A stretch of DNA of 64,000 bases, from the NCBI GenBank assembly GCA_037975125.1, contig CM075860.1:45357673-45421672 (forward strand), in the 5' to 3' direction. Position numbers and translations under genes: made by a program. Below are positions 1-14,482 of this stretch, one piece after another; the first letter of the stretch is position 1, and every line of letters begins with the position of its first letter. The stretch comes from Latrodectus hesperus. Lineage: Eukaryota > Arthropoda > Arachnida > Araneae > Theridiidae. Under the pieces are notes generated by a model. The model was not told the origin of the DNA. It was given only the letters and a program-made list of their open reading frames with translations, and made no database searches.

Positions 1-271
1 GCGTTCTCCCCGCAAAAAGTTTCGATAAATCATCATTGCAATTTAATCATCAAAAGTTTCCCTTAAAATTTTGAGACATAGTATTTTAAAATTCTCTAGT
101 ATTTTTATTCCTTTTTTATGGGTAAAAACTATTTTATTTCATCAATTTTTTTAGTTAAGTTAAAGTTTCATAAATAACATTCTTCCTCTTTTTAGTTGCT
201 TTTCATAGATTTTAATTAAAATAGAAATAAAATTCTAAATTTCATAAATTTAATAAAATCTAAATTTTACA

Positions 272-360
272 AATAATATATTGTAAAATTTAGATTTACA
301 ATATATACAATATAGTCGATTCATAAAATAATATATTGTAAAATTTAGATTTACAATATA
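272..360. repeat. AT-rich tandem duplication, 55-bp period
   Basis: A 34-base segment at 272-305 recurs exactly at 327-360. Each copy is itself partly self-complementary around TTGTAAAATTTAGA. It looks like a local duplication in AT-rich DNA. No coding content is seen in the flanking 1-900, where the rest is AT-rich sequence without recognisable features. Confidence 0.7.
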
Positions 361-944
361 TTATTCGTAAAATATATTGTAAATATATTCATTATGAAAG
401 ATTTTTAGTTTAATTCTCTCTCTTTCTCATGACAGTAAATCTTATTAATGATTATCACCATAATTGTGTTGCCTTTTATGGAAATGCCTTTTAAAAATAT
501 GCGTTCCTCCTAAGCAAAATCACTAATTTTCTTAAATGGAGCATCATAATCCGAAGAAGCAAATTGCAAAATATACTTCATAATTTATCTTATAATTTAA
601 TAATTTAAAGTTTTTAATAATTGAAATTGTAGATTTTGGAAGTTTTATAGGGCTTTGCAGATTATAATTATATTTAACAAATGTGACACACATTGACTAA
701 AATTTATATAATGTGCAGTTTTTTCATGTGTTTCATGTATAAATTACTTATTGTAAGCTGCATAGCATATAACTTAGCATCTAACTAAATAATCTTCAAA
801 TTTTCTCGATCTCGAAAAAATGCTTGGAAAAATCACAGGCTCCTAACTAAGAAAACGTGAATACATAGTTGAACCATAATATAAAATGCCTAGATTAATA
901 ATTAATGTCTGTTGTTGTTAGTTATCTCAGGTTGTCTAGCAAGG

Positions 945-1440
945 CTAGACAACCCTCATAAAACCAAAAATATCTAAAAAATGTGATGGCTCCCGAAGGA
1001 CATCGTCTTTTTTAAAATTTAGGCAGGTTAAGTCCAGGTTGGGACCACATTGACGGAGCACCAAGGAGAGTCTGGAAATGTCTTTTTCCCCTGCTCTCGT
1101 ATGCCCACTCTGATAGCTGGAAAAGACAGTTTGATAAGATCTTGGTCTAAGATATATGGACTCACCCAGTCTTTTGCGAAGTACCATGGATGGTTGGGAA
1201 GAATTTTCATAAGCCTATTGAACTCACTTTTTGCCAGGGAAGAAATGTCACTAGATGTGAGCTCTTCTCCTGGATTTACTCCCTCCTCTGAAGCTGATTG
1301 GGCCAAGAAATCCTCTCTTTCATTTCCCTCTACTCCCACGTTTGAAGGGATCCGTTGGAAATGCACTGTGTGTTCGCGTGACAGTCTCTCAAGAAGGTTT
1401 AGTATGTCCAGGCTAGTTTGATCTCCAACAATGCTTCAAT
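945..1440 (-). pseudogene. LINE RNase H C-terminal fragment
   Basis: Read on the minus strand, an open stretch from about 1436 down to 1028 carries the RNase H signature of Jockey/I-group non-LTR retrotransposons: SIVGDQTSLDIL, then VHFQRIPSNVGVEGNE (family motif is WIPSHvGi.GNE.AD; here W is R, H is N and the final D is shifted). After 1028 a frame change leads into a second stretch, 1187-945, ending DIFGFMRVV, which resembles the short tail after RNase H. The reverse transcriptase and everything upstream are missing, so this is a 5'-truncated dead insertion. A 25-base inverted repeat (930-940/944-954) sits at its 3' edge. The family is certain from the motif; the clade is not. Confidence 0.75.
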
Positions 1441-2343
1441 TTAAAAAGATTTAATTATTAGGCTCGCATATCCTCCTAAAATAATTTCATATAATCACTC
1501 ATTCACATTCACTTAAGACAATATTGAGATGCATTAAAAAATTCGCAGAATCCAGCCAAGTGGATATACATACAACGGAATTGAGACGTCAGTATCTAAA
1601 TGTTCAACACTGGCTAAAGTTGAATTTAGTATTACTGAACTTGGTTGTTAATATATTCTAATATATTACAGCCAAAGTAAACAAGGGATTTATAAATTGT
1701 TATAAATCCTTTTTTACATGGTAACGGAATTGATATAGAAAATTTGATGTACACAACTGGAAATAGCACTGCTGTAGACCGACACATTGAATGAGGGATT
1801 TGTGAGTCTATTTTTGCGGAGTTGGTAGCAATATTTCGCAAGAAGCTTAATAAAAGCACAAAATACTCTTTATCTAATATTCATAATATTTTACAGTGAT
1901 ATTTTATACTCTTTGTGCAGACTGATTATGCATCATTAAACACCATCCAGATTCGTTTCATTCCATAAATCACTTCAAGAGTCTTATACAAATGAAAAAT
2001 TAATTAAATTAACGATAGAAATATGTTTTTCGAATATTATTTCCAGAGGGATTCTGTTAAAAAAATAATTTAATTTCAGTTATGTTTTATCTTAATAAAT
2101 TATCACCTTTCAAAATTATTCAAAATGTTTTTAAGTATTTTGAAACAACACATTTGAAAAAATTAAAATATATGATACGAATTGTAATCTAAGATAAAAA
2201 ATATCAATATCAAGTAATTAAATAATTTCATAGAAACTATAACTAGAAACCTTTTTAAAGTTTTTTAATTTTCTTTCAAAAATTTACAGCTTAAATCACT
2301 AGTAAGTAGCAAAATTTAAAAGTTACCATCTATGCTAAAATAA

Positions 2344-2571
2344 GGGCGCTCCGTGGCTGAGAGGTCTAAAGCATCACCGCTAATCGATTGAGAGCGTAGG
2401 AGTGTGGGTTCGATTCCCACCATGGCCCTGGGTGTTTTCTTCGTTATTCTTCTGTAGTTGTACATCTGTCATTTTGCTATTTGTCCTATTATCGACGAAG
2501 ACTTACAAGCGGATCTCAAGAATCAAGCATACAAGTCTGAATATATGTAATGTAATAAAATAAATAAATAA
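2344..2571 (+). mobile_element. tRNA-derived SINE with intact target site duplication
   Basis: A tRNA-like head (about 2344-2430) has an A box around TGGCTGAGAGGTCTAAAGC and a canonical B box GGTTCGATTCCCAC, so RNA polymerase III promotion is plausible. An unrelated body follows, and the element ends in an (AATA)n-type tail. The 12-base sequence ATGCTAAAATAA flanks it exactly at 2332-2343 and 2572-2583. That is a target site duplication and shows L1/RTE-type retroposition. The head is not a functional tRNA gene because the acceptor stem does not close. The exact TSD suggests a fairly young insertion. Confidence 0.85.
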
Positions 2572-2583
2572 ATGCTAAAATAA

Positions 2584-5630
<3,047 letters not shown>

Positions 5631-5639
5631 GCTGTACAG

Positions 5640-6110
5640 GTTTGGAGCAATTTTCAATTTTTGCACCAAGCGCACCACAGCTCTGTCGCCAACCTAAATT
5701 ATGTCACTACACGCAATATCTGACTACCAATATTGATCGTGTTCGAACTTCAACTTTGAAAGCGCACAATTTTTCCAAATATCAAAATTTCGAATATTTC
5801 ATTATAATTAAATACTATAGAAGTATTATAAAATTCTAATTACTAGAAACAAGTTTATTAAAACTCGTATTTTAATATACCGTGCAATTGCGACAACCTT
5901 AAAAAATGCTTCAGTGTAGCGCTACCTAGTACAGTGACAACCAGGCAATAAAGCTAAATTTCTAATGTTAACAATTTGCATTTTTTATGCAAACTCGAAT
6001 TTTTACAAACCGGGCGTGTAACGCTCACCTTAAAAAACACTTTAGTACGGCACAATTTAACACTTACGTGAAACACTCAATAAAGCTTACTGAAAGATGT
6101 ATTTACTTAT
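5640..6110 (+). repeat. degraded copy of the 51-52 kb dispersed repeat
   Basis: 5650-5770 matches 51115-51235 closely (shared landmark CTCTGTCGCCAACCTAAATT, then GTCACTAC and GTTCGAACTTCA). 5875-6060 contains two diverged units of the ~129-bp sequence that is tandemly amplified at 51351-52290 (shared GTGTAGCGCTACCTA and TAAAACTAAATTTC-like segments). The same order of parts in both places shows one element family. Here it is older and has only about two units. Terminal repeats are not recognisable. Confidence 0.75.
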
Positions 6111-6189
6111 GTAAGCATGCATATTTATAAAAACTAGAGTTTTTAATAATCGCTCTGAATGAAATTTTTATGAAAAAGAAATAACTCAC

Positions 6190-6322
6190 TCTGCCGAGGA
6201 AAGAATGTTTTTAAGAGTTTTGAAGAAATCTTCTACTGTATAATCTTTCTGCTTTCTCCGCCATACATACTCCGATGTATGATTCAAACTGACCGGGCTC
6301 ATGATTAACACCCAGTACAGAT
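6190..6322 (-). CDS. candidate host-gene coding exon 7 (partial gene, continues off left edge)
   Basis: On the minus strand a 133-base segment is open in one frame (44 codons; begins LYWVLIMSPVSL, ends FFKTLKNILSSA). It starts after AG at 6324-6323 and ends before a strong GTGAGT donor at 6189-6184. Its phase (two leading bases, AT) fits the single trailing G of the candidate exon at 28047-28141, giving Asp at the junction. The acceptor has a weak pyrimidine tract, and the distance to the previous exon is about 21.7 kb. I do not recognise the protein. The segment is rich in Lys/Arg and aromatic residues with an amphipathic C-terminal part. Chance open frames of this size are possible in principle, but the exon boundaries and the phase match argue for a real exon. 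Confidence 0.4.
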
Positions 6323-7880
6323 CTTTTATTGAAATAATATAATTTAAAAAAAACTCAAGCAATATAATTTTCAAAATTTCGAAACAATATTTTAAAGATT
6401 ATAAACAAAATACCTTCCGAAAATTCGAGATAATAAGCAGACAACAGTTAAATATATTGGAAAAACTGAAACTGATATATAGAAGATATCATTCATGTGA
6501 TTCTTCACGGATTCTCACAATTTTTAAATATGAAACAGGTGTTTCTAATGCAATATCTTAGAATAAGACATTCAAGCATTAAAAAATGAGCTGTAAATGG
6601 ATGTTTGTATTAATGTATTTTATAACAATCTTTTCAAAACAATTTATCTAACCATCTTTTTTTCCAGAATTACTGTTGATAGGTGAGTTTTATTTGAAGG
6701 CTTTTGTTTTGAAAAAACTTCTAGAATTTGCTAAAGTGTTTCATTTGGCAGTATGAAAAAATTTAACTTTTATTGCTAAGTTCATGTTAGTTCCTAATTG
6801 TAGCTTACTTCAGCCTGTTACTGTTACTTATTTCTAATACCAAATGAGCGTAATTAAGTGGTTTGCTGATTGAATCAGTATTATTCCTCTATTTTCTGAC
6901 TATTTGTTTTAGGTTGAAATACCCTTATTAAAAATAATTATGCTTGAACTTTCAGAAAATTTTGATAGTAAAATATGCAGCAAATTTTTTCAGGCGCTTA
7001 AAATAAATTCTTTACAAAATAATATTTAATAAGAAATTTGCAATTATTTTATATATTTCGTCTTAGTTTTATCACTGTATTAAATCCTTGTCTTTATATT
7101 AATAAAAAAATGGTTTGATTATATTGGTATTCTTATTTGTGTAAATCATGCATATAATTTAAGATTATGAATAATTTTAAAGGAAATCGCTGACATATAT
7201 TTTTCAAAATTTAAAAAATTTATTTTTTTCATTTGAATTTTAATAATACAAAACAATTTATTTATATCAAAAATAATGATTATATTTAAAATAAATCATG
7301 TTTATCTTGCTGGAAATCTTTTAAACACAAGTATTTAACAATGTTATAATTTATACTTCTAAATGTGAGATGCAAAACCATAAAGATATTTTATTCAAAT
7401 TTTAAATTATTATTATAGTTAATATGCAGACATGTATATAACAATATTGCATCTTAAAAAAATTCAAGAATTTGGGTTATATATCTTAAAATGTATTTAT
7501 ATATTACATTTTACAAAATTTATTTTGAAAAAATCAATTCACATGTTTCCATAATTTTTCATGCCTACATTTATGTCCTACATTTCCCATTTTAAACTTA
7601 TTACTTTAGTTGCATGTAAATTACGCAAATTTTTTTTATTATTATTTACCAAGGACATGAATAAGGAAATTTTCAGACGTAATGTAAGCAAGATATTGTT
7701 TCAATTAATGTTTATTGCATGCATAGTGTCAATTTACTTTTAATTTGTAGAATCTTATTTTTATCATAAATTCTGTATTTAAGAATTAAAATCCTGATTT
7801 CAATACAATTTCACAAATTCTTTGAAATTTATTTTATCCAAGTGTAGTGAGTAAATAGCAAATAACAGATTGCTTTGGTT
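6323..7880. other. no feature seen
   Basis: AT-rich intron-like or intergenic sequence. A 15-base segment at 6668-6682 lies between a good plus-strand acceptor and a GTGAGT donor, but nothing around it supports a gene. Confidence 0.45.
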
Positions 7881-9296
7881 CATATCAACGACCAAGATAA
7901 AAGACCAACGACTCCCTCATTGGCGGCTTCAAAAAATGACATGCCATCTTGGAAGACTTTCCTAACTTTTTTGACACTAGTTGGCGTAAAAAGCATCTCA
8001 AGTGCATATGATTGAATTTACTAGCATTGTGTTGTGTAGCATTTTACAGTTGATACTTATGTCTTTATAATTTCTAAATATTTTTATTATAATAAAATGC
8101 CAAAATCATGCTTTTGTCCTGGCTGTAAAAGCGGTATAAATTGGATATCAAAGAAAGAGGAATGGGGAAAAGCCACCAAGCCATTTTAGTGCACCAAAGG
8201 TATTTGTCAGAAAATACATCGTGCAAAAGATACTTCATCTACTTTTATTTTCATTGAATAATTTTTATCATGATAAGTTAGTTTATGTTATAAAATGAAT
8301 AAAATGTATGCATTTGTATTATTTTTTGCGATCTGGCATGCAATGGGCGATTGAATTTTGTTGGCAAAATATAATAAATTATCTAGTTTAGTTCTTTTTT
8401 GTAATCAAATAATTGCTGGTTAATTAAAATGCAACCATTTCAGGTTGTTGATTGCAGTGGCGTAGTGAAGGGGGGGTCTATCATGCCCGGGCGCCGCTTT
8501 GAAAGGAGCGCCAAATAGTAGCTACGAAAAATTTTATTTCTTTTTAATTGAAATATCAATTTTATTCGAAAAAATATATTGTAAATTTAATAATTATTTT
8601 CTCCCGTTGAAGAGCTTTCCTTAAATGAGAAAATGTTCCTATTTTTATATTTCCATATTAATAAGTTAGTATAGTTTAGTTCGTATTAAAAAGTGTGTTT
8701 TTTTAATCGCGTTTTCCATTATCTTTTCTTAGTTTTTTACAATTTGCTCAAGATTTGTTATGCTTTACCATTATTTTGTATACGTAAATCTTGTACATAT
8801 GTAATGATGGAAATATGTTAAATTTTTCGGATAAAAATTCTGAAATATAAATTATATTGGTTAGTTTTATTTTTATGAATTTGAAATGCTTTTAGTTTCA
8901 ATTTACTTATCAATAATATGTGTTGTTGTTATATCTCATTTTATTTAATAAATAATATTTTCTCTTATAAGTAAAAAATTTAAAGTTTTAATCCCGTTTT
9001 GACTAAAATAAAATAATCACTCTCTAACAAGGAAATTTTATAAAACTGAAATATTAGTTATAAAAACTTGTCAAACTAATTAAAACACAAGTGAAAATTT
9101 TTCTTTAAAAGTTCTTAAAATTTGCTATTTTTTAATAATCAATGAGAAAGGTATAAAAATCTACAAAAAATTTCATTTCAAATAAAATGAATGGATGTGT
9201 GTAAAGTATTTCATTTCTTGATTATTTACCCGGTTAGAATATCACCATTTCGCACTCATAAATTTTCGTCTTTAGTGTTATTTCGTTAAAAACTTC

Positions 9297-9298
<2 letters not shown>

Positions 9299-9378
<80 letters not shown>
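9299..9378. repeat. (AT)n microsatellite
   Basis: About 40 AT units inside the hAT element. Confidence 0.95.
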
Positions 9379-9380
<2 letters not shown>

Positions 9381-10296
9381 TGTCTATATAACTTGTTCTT
9401 TACATTTTGCTTATTTAGCAGATTTTTTAGCCATTACGAATATTTATTAACAAACATGTATAGTTTTGAAATTTAAAATCAAATTGCTTATTTAAAATTA
9501 TTTATTTGAAATCAAAATATTTAAAATTTAAATATTTTTCGGAAATAATTTTTATTTGTCTTGTAATTTTGTTGCTTTTATATTAATACATTATGTTGAA
9601 AAATTCTGTTTTGGAAAGTTAAAAGATCAAATGTATTAAATATTTTTTACATATACACATAAAATGTTTCTTGAGAATTAATCTTTAACTAACTTTATAT
9701 TTCAGTTTATATAATGAAAGCATGTTCAGCTTAGAAATCATTTTAAAGAAATAAAATGAAATAAGTCAAATTATTATGCTTTGTAAAAAGTTACAGATTA
9801 GTAATATTATTGAATGTTATAAAATGATTTAGAATAAAAATAAGTTCTTTTTGTAATATGAATTAGCTCTTATTTTAATTAAGAAATATATATTAAAAAT
9901 CATACGAAAGTCTTATTAAACATATTAAAAATAAAGTGCAAATTTTCAGGGAATGTTCTCAGAATAAAATCATAAGATGGTATTACGGTAAAAATGACTA
10001 ATCCGGCAATTATGTATAATAACCAATGATTATACATAATCCCCACTAAATTCGGTAAATGTGATAAATTATTGAAATATATGTATAATCCCCAATTCGT
10101 GATGGCAAATGTCATAAATTCCGATTACTTTGTACAAAAATGATATTTTAATTTCAAAGAATAAGTATTTTTAAGCTATATTAAATAATTCGTCCAAAAG
10201 AATTTGAAAAACATTATGATGACTTAGAATGAAACATACAATAATCTCTCAATTTAAGAATTTAAATAATTGTGATTTTTTGTACATTCATTATTA

Positions 10297-10338
10297 TCTA
10301 ATATATCGGTCTTGCAATTATAAGACCGATATATTAGA
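10297..10338. repeat. 17-bp perfect inverted repeat
   Basis: Arms 10297-10313 and 10322-10338 are exact reverse complements (core ATATATCGGTCTT / AAGACCGATATAT) around an 8-base spacer. They lie in the hAT interior. Confidence 0.9.
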
Positions 10339-11350
10339 GATAATATAAGTTATATATATCTGACGTAAAAGGTATTCAAAAATACAAAATTATGTGATCA
10401 GAATTACTAAAAGTAAATTAAAGTCTAGATTGTTGTTTCAGTAAATAATTAGTTTTTATTTAAACAATACAGAACTTTAAATTGAATATTAACTAGTTCT
10501 TATAGGTAACTTTTATTTTTTGTTGATTAAAAGATCTGGAAAAAGAGAACAATTTAGATTATTAGAATTTATAAAAACACTTCCAAGTCAAAACAAATTA
10601 AAAACATATTCTGAAAAAAAGAATTTATTTATATTTGCTTTAAATTTACTTATTTACATACATTAGCATGCTATAACACTTAGAATTACACAGTTTGCCA
10701 GATATTTTATATTTGGACTTACCAAATTTGCACTCTTTCTCGAAGCACATGGTTGATATCATTGAATCTCAGAAAAATGATTTTCTAACACAATCTTTGA
10801 CTAATTCTAAATTTCCGTAAGTGATTTATACTACGTATACGTAAATCCGTATATGATTTATACTGAGGCATTTCCGAATCCTATTCTAGTTAAGATTTTT
10901 TTACTAGATATTTTATCTCAAATTTAAAAGTACAACCTGAGCCTTAAAAATTATCTATATTTAAGATCATTTTAGAGTAGATACTTTGCTGTTGTTATTT
11001 GCATTATACTCTTTTTACACATGTTTATTTTATATATTATATTACTATTTTTTGAGATGTAGGGGGCCAAAATTGGTATCGCACCCGGGCGCTATTTGTG
11101 CTCTACGCCACTGGTTGATTGTGTTTTTCTTTTTTTTTTTTCTGGATTCTATTGTGAAAAAATTTAAAAAAAATCATTGTAAGAAATTCATGAAATATTT
11201 ATCAATCTAACTTTACCCCCATATTTCTCTATTGTCTTGTTTATCTATTTTAAATTGCCATCTTTATTTATTGAATTAAATTGTATTTAGTATCAATACA
11301 AAAGCTAAAATTAAGTAAATCACTTAAGTGACTGATTCAAGAAAAGTGAC

Positions 11351-11411
11351 AAGTTATAATATTTTCCTGGTTTATTGATTTAAATAAAACAGGAAAATAT
11401 AATTATAACTT
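11351..11411. repeat. imperfect inverted repeat in P-element intron 1
   Basis: AAGTTATAATATTTTCCTG on the left pairs with CAGGAAAATATAATTATAACTT on the right, with a short indel. Confidence 0.8.
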
Positions 11412-14143
11412 GGTATTTAAAAAGCTTATATACTCATAAGTAAACATATAACTTTGTTGTTAATTTATTCTGCATGTAATGTATTCTTGATTTAGGATCC
11501 AAACTTGCTTTAAAAATGGAGACTTTCAATTCATCGGGTTGATAAGCAATTGTCTTCAGATGTAGTGTGTTCTTTGTACATTAAAGAAGAAAACTTAGAT
11601 AACTATTATACACAAAAGTTATCAGATGGAACTGTAAGTTGTGTTGTATAAGACATTTTTTAATGTTTTGTGAATATATGTGCTTAGGTGTGGAAATTGC
11701 CAAAAGGAAAGCCAAATTTGATGAAAGATGCTATTCCAAGCATTTTCCCAAATTTGCCCAAGTACTTTTCATGAAGCCCAAGAAAAAGAAAACTGCCTGC
11801 TATTAGAAATACAGCAAAGAAAGTACGTGACAATATTCCAACATCAGTAAAAAATGAGTTAACTTCTGTACATGGTAAGCAATTTATCATTGTTAAGAAA
11901 AATGTATCAGTAATTGAATACTTAATGAATGTTTCCAATCAAACTCATTTAGTTCTATAAATATTTTATAGATTATTATTCAAAGTGTATTGAAATTTAC
12001 AAAATGAAAATCAGTTGATTATTTCAGTAGGTTTTTTATATTTTTTAAAAAAGTAATCTCATTTAAATTAACTTTCATCTAAGTACATTTGTAATTTGCA
12101 TTCATAAAAATTGTTACTATTTAAAGATTAGTTGCTTTTAGGTGAAAGTTTGCTAAGTACATTTGATCAAAGAATGTCATTTGCTTTTATTTATAATTAA
12201 TCCAATAAACAGAATAGTGATATGAAATATATGTAAAAATTTTCTTTGAATTTATGATCTTAGATTGAAGCATTTTTTTAGAATTTGTTTCTAATTATTT
12301 ATTTAAAAATTAAAAAATCTTTTAAATTCCATTACAGAAAATATTATAGAATCATCACCTCAAATAGACCATGATATACTGGAATTCTCATTACCAACAC
12401 TTGAATTTAATTTTGAATATTTGAAAACAGTTACACCAGTATTTTACGTCTGGTCAATGGTCATACTCTGTCACAAGGGATTCTGTGGTTCTTTTGTTCT
12501 GGAGTGTTGAACATTGTTTAGAAAGGTGGATTGTAATAAATGAAAATCTTAATGTCAAAGTATGCTTACTATTATTCTATTTGTTTAAAGTAAATTTTGT
12601 TACTGTTAGTTATTTTATTTACTATGAAGATTTCAATTTTATTAGGTTTTTTCTTAAAAGGAATTTTAACTATAATTGGGAACAGTCGCAGGCTAACATG
12701 AATGGAAAGAATATGTAATTTGATTAAAAATGTGGAGAAGTATATTATGTGCTGATGCTAGGAATATGTAAGTAATATAATTTTATCATTTATTAAGTAC
12801 AAATAAACATTGTTATGTATTAAAATTACTTATTTTATATTTACAGAGGAAAAAGATGCTCAGATTATGTTCCTAGCAGTTTTTACATCAAGAAAACTGG
12901 TCGTTGTAAAAATTGCTTCCATCAACAACCTAAAATTGGCCCTAGGCATGCTTACAACAGTTTTCTTCTGTTGAAGAAAAGACAATCTTCATAATACTTT
13001 ACGACAAAATGCAAGGCTTAAAATGAAGGTAAAGTTTATATCAAATAAATTTATCAAAAAAAATTTTCCTTAGTATTTTTTAAAATCTTCTGAATATGAA
13101 TGTATTTTTTTCCCCAATTTCATTGTAATTTTCAAGTACTAAGCAATTTATTACCATTTCATTAAAAGTTATAAATAATAAATTACTAAAACATTTTGCT
13201 TTCTATAAATTGCAAATTGTTTTTTTCTTTTAGACAAGTTTTTCACATACAGCTTCTTACGATCATCATTTTACATTATTTCACAATTGCTTTCTTATAA
13301 ATCGAGAATTTATTCCATAAAGAATTTAGTGCAATATTTATAAGTGCTAGCTCACTATTCTTTATTAGGTACATAGTCCACCAAAGAGACTGATATTTTC
13401 TTATATAGGTAGATAAGTTACAACAAAAATTTACTAGAGCCAAGAAAGAATGCCTGACAATCAAAGAGAAAAATTTCTGATATTGTTTCTGATCTTCCTG
13501 AGGATCAACGTGAAGCTATTGAAACATGTTTGAAAGCATCACAGTGTAAAGAAAAGGAAATGAGGTACTCACATAAGTGGATTTATGAGTGTGTTTCATT
13601 GAAAAAATAAAAAGTACAAAAACATATAATCATTTGAGGAAACACGAATTATTAAAGTTACTTTCACCAAGCACATTATACCAATATTTAAGAAAAATTA
13701 AAAGATGCTACGGCTTTTAACCGGTTACTTTCAAGTGTTTGGAACAAAAATCAAAAGAAATGGCTGCGATAGACAGGCATGGTAATTATTCATCAATAAT
13801 TAATATGTAAAAATTTAGTTTATTAAATAAAATACCTGAAACTTTTGCTTGTAAATTCTATAATTTAGGATCATTGTTAATTGACGAAATGAAGCTGTCT
13901 CCAACACTCACATTTGATAAATCCACCTTAGAGATTCATGGTTTTATAGACCTTGATAAATATACGCCATTTAAACACGCATCTGAAAAATGTCATCATG
14001 CCCTGGTGCTCATGTTTTAACCTTTTAAAGAGAAATGGGTGCAGGCAATTGCTTGTTTTTTAAGTAAAGGTGCTATATCAGGTAATATTTTTTTTTATTC
14101 ACATTATTAATGGTTTATTGAATGCATGCATCTATTTTTTCAT

Positions 14144-14206
14144 TTTGTATGCTTTCTATGTATTAAAAAATATTACATGTTTTTTAATATATAGAAAGCA
14201 TACAAA
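14144..14206. repeat. 27-bp near-perfect inverted repeat
   Basis: Arms 14144-14170 and 14180-14206 (TTTGTATGCTTTCTAT...) pair with one mismatch around a 9-base spacer. They lie in intron 7 of the decayed P element. Confidence 0.85.
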
Positions 14207-14482
14207 CATGAAATTCAAAATATAATTTGTAGGTACAATTTAACGTCAATTTTACGGCATTTCACATTATTGAAAGAATAATTTTGTTAGAACAGTTTGG
14301 ATTTTTTGTTGATGTTGTCAGCGATGGTGCATCATGGAACAGAAAAATGTGGGGAAAATTTGGGATTGACCTTGAAAATGTAAGCTGTGAACACATTTAT
14401 GATCCAAGTAGAAGATTATGGTTTGTTTCAGATTTTCCACATTTAGTGAAAACTTTTAGGAATTGTGAAGAAGATAACTCTG

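Larger units (their letters stand above)
8455..11113. mobile_element. hAT-type DNA transposon, apparently non-autonomous, inserted in P-element intron
   Basis: The ends are CAGTGGCGTAG at 8455 and its reverse complement CTACGCCACTG ending at 11113. The exact 8-bp duplication GTTGATTG flanks it (8447-8454, 11114-11121). CAGTGGCGTAG-type ends with 8-bp duplications are typical of hAT elements. Subterminal GC-rich blocks (CCCGGGCGCC near the left end, GCACCCGGGCGC near the right) are shared with the element at 43854. I found no transposase inside; the 2.66 kb interior is AT-rich and contains an (AT)n tract and a strong hairpin. It splits the first intron of the THAP transposase, so it arrived later. 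Confidence 0.92.
7881..14482 (+). pseudogene. P-element/THAP9-like transposase, exon-intron structure kept, 3' truncated
   Basis: Eight GT-AG-bounded segments read in order as a THAP-domain P transposase: 8097-8199 (MPKSCFCPGCKSG, zinc-binding Cys pair, then HFSAPK after a frame change); 11496-11633 (DKQLSSDVVCSLYIKEENL, rest of THAP); 11688-11874 (KDAIPSIFPNLPKYFS); 12338-12559 (LLFWSVEHCLERWIV); 12847-13028; 13409-13781 (LPEDQREAIETCLKASQ); 13869-14081 (SLLIDEMKLSPTLTFD, catalytic first Asp, then FKEKWVQAIACF); 14233-14482 (FFVDVVSDGASWNRKMW and WFVSDFPHLVKTFRN). In-frame stops occur in exons 2, 3 and 7 and frame changes in exons 1, 4 and 6. The C-terminal third, including the family's DHLE.FF segment, is absent. 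CATATCAACGACCAAGATAA at 7881 resembles the start of the second P element at 53510 and may be the left terminal repeat. No right end was found. Intron 1 carries a hAT insertion. Confidence 0.85.

Noticed and set aside
1504..1860. Possible retrotransposon gag-like stretch (ESSQVDIHTTELRRQYLNVQ)
   Set aside because: Only about 45 codons and no further domain; similarity to BEL/Pao-type gag is too vague.
2344..2430. tRNA gene
   Set aside because: A and B boxes are present but the cloverleaf does not close, and the sequence continues into a SINE body and tail with TSD.
6668..6682. 15-base plus-strand microexon between TTTTTTTCCAG and GTGAGT
   Set aside because: Splice sites look good, but no other plus-strand exon supports it and the candidate gene here is on the other strand.
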